Shown one piece after another: positions 59,156-64,000 of a stretch of 64,000 bases of DNA. The DNA is taken from the NCBI RefSeq assembly GCF_009208555.1, contig NZ_WFLI01000031.1, positions 1 through 64,000 on the forward strand, in the 5' to 3' direction. The stretch is from Janthinobacterium violaceinigrum. GTDB lineage: Bacteria > Pseudomonadota > Gammaproteobacteria > Burkholderiales > Burkholderiaceae_D. The position numbers and the translations under genes were made by a program. Each line of letters starts with the position of its first letter. The first letter of the stretch is position 1. The notes below the pieces were generated by a model, which saw nothing but the letters and a program-made list of their open reading frames with translations, searched no databases and had not been told where the DNA came from.

Positions 59156-62100
59156 TTACAGTGGTGAGTGGTCGATCCAGCGCTCCAGCATATCCTGTGC
59201 CAGCACCGGGCGGCTATAAAAATAGCCTTGCGCCAGCTTGCAGCCATGGCGCAGCAGGAAGGCGGCCTGTTCTTCCGTCTCCACGCCTTCGGCAATCACG
59301 GACAATTGCATGCTCTTGCCCAGCTGGATGATGGCAATCGCAATGGCTTCGTCGTTCACGTCCGTCGAGATATCCTTGATGAAGGAGCGGTCGATCTTCA
59401 GCGTTTGCACGGGCAGCTGTTTCAAATAGGCCAGCGAGGAATAGCCGGTGCCGAAATCGTCGATGGCCAGGCCCACGCCGATGGCATGCAGGTCGTTGAT
59501 GAAACCGAGCGCGTCGCCCGTGTTCATGATCACCGATTCCGTCACTTCCAGCTGCAGCCGCTGCGGCTCTAGGCCCGTTTCCTTCAGGATGTCGGCCACC
59601 ATGCCGGCAATGCTGCCCCGCTCGAACTGCTTCACCGACAGGTTGACGGCCATCTTCGGCACGCGCAAGCCCTGGGCCTGCCAGCGCATCATCTGGCGGC
59701 AGGCCTCGTCGAGCACCCATTTGCCCAGCTGGTTGATGAAACCGCTGTCCTCGGCCAGCGGGATGAAACGGGCCGGCGGCACCAGGCCCAGTTCCGGGTG
59801 GTTCCAGCGCACCAGCGCCTCGACGCCCACCAGGCGGCCCGTGTCGATTTCCACCTGCGGCTGGTAATTGAGGAACATCTCGTTCTTTTCCAGCGAGCGG
59901 CGCAGAAAGGTTTCCAGGCGCAGGCGTTCGACGCCCTCGCCCGTCATCGACGGCGCATAGAAGCGGTAGCCGTTGCGCCCGCGCGCCTTGGCCTGGTACA
60001 TGGCCACGTCAGCGTTACGGATCAACATGTTCAAGTCCAGCGCATCGTCCGGGAACAGGCTGATGCCCACGCTGCAGGTGACGAACAATTCGTGGTCGGC
60101 CACCGTGAACGGCTGGTCGAACATGGTCATCAGCTTTTCCGCCACCTGCGTCGCGCCGTACTCGCCGTCCACGCGTTCGAGCAGCACGATGAATTCATCG
60201 CCGCCCAGGCGCGCCAGGGTGTCGCCTTCGCGCAGGCGCGCAGCCAGCTGGCCGGCCACCTTTTGCAGCAGTTCGTCGCCCACGTGGTGGCCCAGGGTGT
60301 CGTTGACGTTCTTGAAGCGATCCAGGTCGATGAACAGCACGGCCAACTGCTCCTGGTCGCGCGCGGCGCGCAGCAGCGCGTGCTGCAGGCGGTCGTGGAA
60401 CAGCAGGCGGTTCGGCAGCGCCGTCAGCGGGTCATGGTGCGCCATGTGGTCGAGCTTTTCCTGCGACTCCTTGATCAAGGTGATGTCGCTGAACACGCCC
60501 ACGTAATGCGTGGTGCCGGCGCGCGCGTCGCGCACGGCGCTGATGGTCAGCCATTCCAGATACAGTTCGCCGTTCTTGCGCTGGTGCCAGATCTCGCCGC
60601 GCCAGAAACCCGTGGCCGTCAATTCATCCCACATGGCCTGGTAGAACGCCGCATCGTGGCGCGTCGAGCGGGTCAGCGAGGAATGCCGGCCCAGCGCCTC
60701 CGCTTCGCTGTAGCCCGTGATCTGCGTGAACGCGGGATTGACGGTGACGATGATGCCCTCGGCGTCGACCACCATCACCCCATCGGCGATGTGTTCGAGC
60801 ACGGTGGCCGACAGGCGCAGCTTTTCCTCCGCCTCCTTGCGCGCCGTGATGTCGGCATACACCCAGATGCTGCCTTCGTTGGGACGCAGCGGATCGAGCG
60901 CGCAGCCGCTGACCAGCGCCCAGAACAGGCTGCCGTCGCGGCGCTTGTACTGGCGCTCCTCGCTGAAATCGCCGCCCGTGGCCAGCGCCGGATACTGGCG
61001 CTCGCCCGCCTCCTCGAAATCATACGAGGTCATGAAGACGATGGAAGTGGAACTGCCCGTCATCTCGGCATGGCCGTAGCCGAACAGCTCCTCGCAGCGG
61101 CGATTGACGGAAATGATGCGGCGGTGGCGCACGAACATCACGCCGAACATCACGTTGTCGAGGATCGCGCTCTGCTCCGTCAGCAGCGCTTCGATGCGCA
61201 TCTCGTGGTGCTTGCGCTGGCTGATGTCGGCAATGATGCCGTCGACCCAGGTGACGCCATGCTCGCCCGCCTGCGGCTGGCCATTCTCGGCCACCCAGCG
61301 CTCGATGCCGAATGCGTCGATGATGCGGTATTCCAGCGCATACGGCTGCACTTCCAGCACCGCCTGCTTGACGGCGCGGCGGTGCGCGCGGCGGTCTTCC
61401 GGGCAGATCAGGTCGGCCCAGGCGTGCGTGGTGCCGCGCATGAACTGGCGCGCCGAATAGCCGGCGATATCCTCGATCGCATCGCTGACGAAATCGATGG
61501 GGCCGTCGGGCCGGTAGCGGAACACGGCGCCCGGCACCTGCGTGACGATGGTGCGGAAACGCTCTTCGCGCTGGCCCACGTCCTCGAACAGCTGGCGGAT
61601 GGCTGCGCGCATTTGCTCGAGCTGGGCCGTCAGGCGCCCCAGTTCGTCATTGCTGTGCGAAGCCAGGGGCGTGTCGAAATCGCCGTGCGACAGGCGGTCG
61701 GAAAAGCGCGTCAGGCGACGCAGGGGCTTGAGCAGGCGGCGGTTCAGGAACAGCACGATCAGCGCCATCGACACGGCCAGCTGCGCACCGAGCACGAAAA
61801 TATAGGACATCTGCTTTTCGCGCAGCTCCTGCTGGCTGCGCGCATCGTCCATCTCGACGACGACGTGGCCGATGCGTTCGCCCCGCACGAGGATGTCGCG
61901 CTCGGCGCGGTACAGATTGCCCACGGGGCGCTGCGGCGCCCGCAGGCTGATGAATTCCGTGTCGCCCTGCCCCAGCACCTTCACCAGCAGCAGCGAGCGG
62001 TCGCGCATCACCGACTCGACCAGCGAATGGGCCGATTCCGCATTCATGTTCCACAGCGATTCCTGCATACCCAGGGCCAGGATATCGGCATTGCGCTGCA

Positions 62101-62281
62101 AGGCCTCGTTCAGGCTGGTGCGCGCCGACTGGCGTTCATGCACGCCGACCAGCAGATAGCTGCCGAAGATGGCGGGAACGACGAGGCCGCCAAATACCAC
62201 CAGCAGCAAGGCGCCATAGATCGACGAGCCATACAGCACACGCAGGCTGGCGCGCAAGCGCTGATAGGGCGAATTAAACAT
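59156..62281 (-). CDS. Membrane PAS-GGDEF-EAL signalling protein
   Basis: A 1,041-residue protein that may make or degrade cyclic di-GMP. Two membrane helices (about 20-45 and 160-185) flank a periplasmic sensor of about 110 residues; HAMP follows (RRLLKPLRRLTRFSDRLSHGDF). Three PAS domains occupy about 235-600. The GGDEF domain has GGDEF with an intact RxxD inhibitory site (REGD, five residues before). The EAL domain shows EALVRW, LEVTES, DDFGTGYSSL and KIDRSF, so it looks catalytically complete. The start is ATG at 62281 (MFNSPYQRLR). The stop is 10 bp before the IorB-type gene. Confidence 0.93.
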   Translation of the reverse strand: MFNSPYQRLRASLRVLYGSSIYGALLLVVFGGLVVPAIFGSYLLVGVHERQSARTSLNEALQRNADILALGMQESLWNMNAESAHSLVESVMRDRSLLLVKVLGQGDTEFISLRAPQRPVGNLYRAERDILVRGERIGHVVVEMDDARSQQELREKQMSYIFVLGAQLAVSMALIVLFLNRRLLKPLRRLTRFSDRLSHGDFDTPLASHSNDELGRLTAQLEQMRAAIRQLFEDVGQREERFRTIVTQVPGAVFRYRPDGPIDFVSDAIEDIAGYSARQFMRGTTHAWADLICPEDRRAHRRAVKQAVLEVQPYALEYRIIDAFGIERWVAENGQPQAGEHGVTWVDGIIADISQRKHHEMRIEALLTEQSAILDNVMFGVMFVRHRRIISVNRRCEELFGYGHAEMTGSSTSIVFMTSYDFEEAGERQYPALATGGDFSEERQYKRRDGSLFWALVSGCALDPLRPNEGSIWVYADITARKEAEEKLRLSATVLEHIADGVMVVDAEGIIVTVNPAFTQITGYSEAEALGRHSSLTRSTRHDAAFYQAMWDELTATGFWRGEIWHQRKNGELYLEWLTISAVRDARAGTTHYVGVFSDITLIKESQEKLDHMAHHDPLTALPNRLLFHDRLQHALLRAARDQEQLAVLFIDLDRFKNVNDTLGHHVGDELLQKVAGQLAARLREGDTLARLGGDEFIVLLERVDGEYGATQVAEKLMTMFDQPFTVADHELFVTCSVGISLFPDDALDLNMLIRNADVAMYQAKARGRNGYRFYAPSMTGEGVERLRLETFLRRSLEKNEMFLNYQPQVEIDTGRLVGVEALVRWNHPELGLVPPARFIPLAEDSGFINQLGKWVLDEACRQMMRWQAQGLRVPKMAVNLSVKQFERGSIAGMVADILKETGLEPQRLQLEVTESVIMNTGDALGFINDLHAIGVGLAIDDFGTGYSSLAYLKQLPVQTLKIDRSFIKDISTDVNDEAIAIAIIQLGKSMQLSVIAEGVETEEQAAFLLRHGCKLAQGYFYSRPVLAQDMLERWIDHSPL

Positions 62282-62542
62282 GCGGCAACAGGGCAACAGG
62301 GATCAGGCGGGCGATCATCGAACTTTACAGGGGAATTCGGGTGATAAGGCGGGAAGAAACTTTTTCAGGAGCAATTATGCATGGAAAAAGCGGGAAAAGT
62401 CACCAATAAACACGTGCCGGCAGCGACCTCATGTCATATAGACAGGGCTGAAAAACCACACGCGGGCTGGCGCGCCAGGCCAGCGCCAGCAGAAAAGCGC
62501 GCAGCTTGCTATCATCGCGCCACTTTACCTAGAGGAACCACC

Positions 62543-63049
62543 ATGACCTTCTCCATCTACTCCGCATCGATCCCCGTCTTCAAACAGATCCTGGGCAGCC
62601 TGGCCGCCATCCTGGACAAGGCGGAAACGCACGCGCAAGACAAGAAAATCGACCCGAACGCCCTGCTGCAGTTCCGCCTGTTCCCGGACATGCTGCCGTT
62701 CGTGCGCCAGATCCAGATCGCCACCGACTTCGCCAAGGGCTGCGGCGCGCGCCTGGCCGGCGTGGCCGTGCCGCCATATGAAGACAGCGAACAGAGCTTT
62801 GCTGAACTGAAGGCGCGCATCGTGAAAACCATCGCCTTCCTGGAAAGCCTGCCGCAAGCGGACATCGACGGCAGCGAAACGCGCGCCATCACCACGGGCA
62901 GCGGAGAAAAGACCAAGCACTTCACGGGCCAGACGTATCTGTTCCACTACGCGCTGCCGCACTTCTTCTTCCACGCGACGACGGCGTACGACATCCTGCG
63001 CCACAACGGCATCGAAGTGGGCAAGAAGGATTTCATTGGTAGTTATTAA
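62543..63049 (+). CDS. DUF1993-family protein
   Basis: A 168-residue protein of the DUF1993 family, a DinB-like helical bundle of unknown function. The start MTFSIYSASIPVFKQILGSL fits the family, and the conserved His occur in LFHYALPHFFFHATTAYDILRHNGIEVGK. GAGGAA at 62532 sets the ATG. It stands alone between divergent and convergent neighbours. Confidence 0.9.
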   Translation: MTFSIYSASIPVFKQILGSLAAILDKAETHAQDKKIDPNALLQFRLFPDMLPFVRQIQIATDFAKGCGARLAGVAVPPYEDSEQSFAELKARIVKTIAFLESLPQADIDGSETRAITTGSGEKTKHFTGQTYLFHYALPHFFFHATTAYDILRHNGIEVGKKDFIGSY

Positions 63050-63067
63050 TCGTTAGCGCTGAAATAT

Positions 63068-63115
63068 GGGGTCAGACCCGTCGGTTCTGACCCCAGCATT
63101 TGCCGTTGGGTTCGG
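63068..63115. repeat. Intergenic inverted repeat, GGGGTCAGACCC family, copy C
   Basis: A perfect 9-bp inverted repeat GGGGTCAGA (63068-63076) / TCTGACCCC (63086-63094) with a 9-base loop, then AGCATTTGCCGTTGGGTT, which parallels copy A at 33141-33170. It lies between two convergent genes. Confidence 0.78.
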
Positions 63116-63128
63116 CAACACAAACACG

Positions 63129-63323
63129 TCAAGTATTCCTGCGCGGATACCCCTGCGCCAGGATGCGCACCCACACCACTTCCTTCTCTTCATCCGTCAT
63201 CGACACCCAGTGGGCCACTTCCACCACGGTGCGGCCGCAGCCGCGGCAGATTTCATCGAAAGTCGTCGAGCACACGGCCACGCAGGGCGTATCGGGGCGC
63301 AGCGGCAGTTCCTTGTCCGCCAT
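63129..63323 (-). CDS. DUF1289-family small protein
   Basis: A 64-residue protein with the DUF1289 cysteines: CVAVC and CRGCGR within PCVAVCSTTFDEICRGCGRTVVEV. It is probably a small metal or Fe-S protein of unknown role. It starts one base after the stop of the DUF1415 gene, so the two are an operon. Confidence 0.9.
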   Translation of the reverse strand: MADKELPLRPDTPCVAVCSTTFDEICRGCGRTVVEVAHWVSMTDEEKEVVWVRILAQGYPRRNT

Positions 63324-63324
63324 C

Positions 63325-63897
63325 TCAGCCGACCTTCGCCAGGCCGAGCTTTTCCCAGCCTTCGATGCCCAGCTTTTCCAGGGTAGCGATATTCTTGTCG
63401 AAAATCTCGGACGCTTCCGGGAATGCCTCGACGGCGCGCTCGATGCTGTCTTCGCGCAGCAGGTGCAGAGTCGGGTACGGCGAGCGGTTGGTGTAGTTGC
63501 TGATGTCGTCCTCGAACGTCTCGGCAAACTGGTAGTTCGGGTGGAAACTGGCCACCTGCAATTCGCCCGCCAGATGCATGTCTTCCACGGCCGCATCGGC
63601 CACATCGAGAAACTCGTTGTAGTCGAGGAAATCGTTGAGGGTGTACGGGTGGATCAGCAAGGTCGTGTCGATCTGCTCGGGGTCCGTGTCGGCCAGGGTT
63701 TGCAGCTCGTCCATCAGCATCGCCAGCAAATCTTCGGGATTGCTCGATTCGCACACCACATAGCGGATCTGCTTCTTGACGTGCACGGCCTTGGCGAACG
63801 GGCACAGGTTCAGGCCGATCACGGCCTTTTCCAGCCAGGCAACGGTATTGGCGATGATGACGGCGTTGTCGTCGTCGTGGCGCGGCGGGGTGTTCAT
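63325..63897 (-). CDS. DUF1415-family protein
   Basis: A 190-residue protein of the DUF1415 family. The signature VIGLNLCPFAKAV and later ASFHPNYQFAETFEDDISNYTNRSPYPTLHLLREDSIERAV are characteristic. The function is unknown; a conserved Cys in NLCPFA may be functional. It is followed directly by a DUF1289 gene. The last 100 bp of the window (63898-64000) hold no gene. Confidence 0.92.
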   Translation of the reverse strand: MNTPPRHDDDNAVIIANTVAWLEKAVIGLNLCPFAKAVHVKKQIRYVVCESSNPEDLLAMLMDELQTLADTDPEQIDTTLLIHPYTLNDFLDYNEFLDVADAAVEDMHLAGELQVASFHPNYQFAETFEDDISNYTNRSPYPTLHLLREDSIERAVEAFPEASEIFDKNIATLEKLGIEGWEKLGLAKVG

Positions 63898-64000
63898 ATA
63901 CTTAACTCTCTATCAATATGGCGGCCGGCAGCCGAATGGCCGGCCAAAGCCAAATTGTACGCACTCTTTGCGCAGTCTCATACTCGACGGCTGCCAGGCT

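Noticed and set aside
59798..62344. An 848-codon plus-strand open frame opposite the PAS-GGDEF-EAL gene
   Set aside because: No domain, unusual composition, and full overlap with a protein of clear multidomain structure.

Overview
The window is high-GC chromosomal DNA of a betaproteobacterium. The gene orders fabF-acpP-fabG-fabD-fabH-plsX-rpmF-yceD and lepA-lepB-rnc-era-recO-pdxJ-acpS, the rpoE-rseA-degQ block and the pgsA-tRNA array point to Burkholderiales. Protein resemblances suggest Oxalobacteraceae (Janthinobacterium/Massilia type); this is inference from recognised families, not a database search. Genes are densely packed, and no prophage, insertion sequence, CRISPR array or integrated plasmid is visible.

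Layout. 1-5.5 kb: heme acquisition, with the 3' end of a fecR-type anti-sigma gene, a Fur box, an STN-domain TonB-dependent receptor, a heme oxygenase, and a protein fusing a YbaN (DUF454) membrane domain to a complete TonB. 5.7-8.1 kb: metNIQ-type methionine ABC importer. 8.1-11.6 kb: ompW behind a textbook FNR-type promoter, a LysR regulator, a Fur-family gene with its own Fur box, and a MerR regulator next to an NAD(P)H oxidoreductase that carries a MerR-type promoter. 11.6-14.7 kb: a complete siaABCD-like phosphatase/kinase/phosphoprotein/diguanylate cyclase operon. 14.8-25 kb: an orphan solute-binding protein, then a self-contained selenocysteine locus on the minus strand (fdoG with an in-frame UGA and SECIS-like hairpin, fdoH, fdoI, fdhE, selA, selB, tRNA-Sec). 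25.3-32 kb: catecholate-type siderophore receptor with Fur box, chemotaxis receptor, two small unassigned genes, SulP transporter. 32.2-36 kb: tRNA-Cys and five identical tRNA-Gly genes, pgsA, uvrC and a diverged duplicate of the uvrC 3' end. 36-46.7 kb: acpS-pdxJ-recO-era-rnc-lepB-lepA, glutaredoxin-like gene, degQ, a short rseA without a membrane segment, rpoE, a YgfX-like gene. 46.8-54.4 kb: fatty-acid/phospholipid cluster with rpmF and yceD, then maf. 54.4-64 kb: RsmI-like methyltransferase, rlmJ, thioredoxin-like protein, an orphan Tat-exported molybdenum hydroxylase large subunit, a PAS-GGDEF-EAL protein and three small conserved genes.

How it fits together. Three Fur-box candidates tie the heme receptor, a Fur paralogue and the siderophore receptor to iron limitation, and the YbaN-TonB fusion probably energises the neighbouring heme receptor. 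The selenocysteine locus holds Sec synthesis and decoding factors, the tRNA, and the one visible selenoprotein that needs them, within about 9.4 kb. The most unusual items are the YbaN-TonB fusion, the soluble CBS-containing SiaA variant, the selC-selB-selA-fdhE-fdo chain, the uvrC 3' duplication with almost only synonymous differences, the membrane-less RseA with no RseB, and long intergenic palindromes, notably one of about 120 nt upstream of rpmF.
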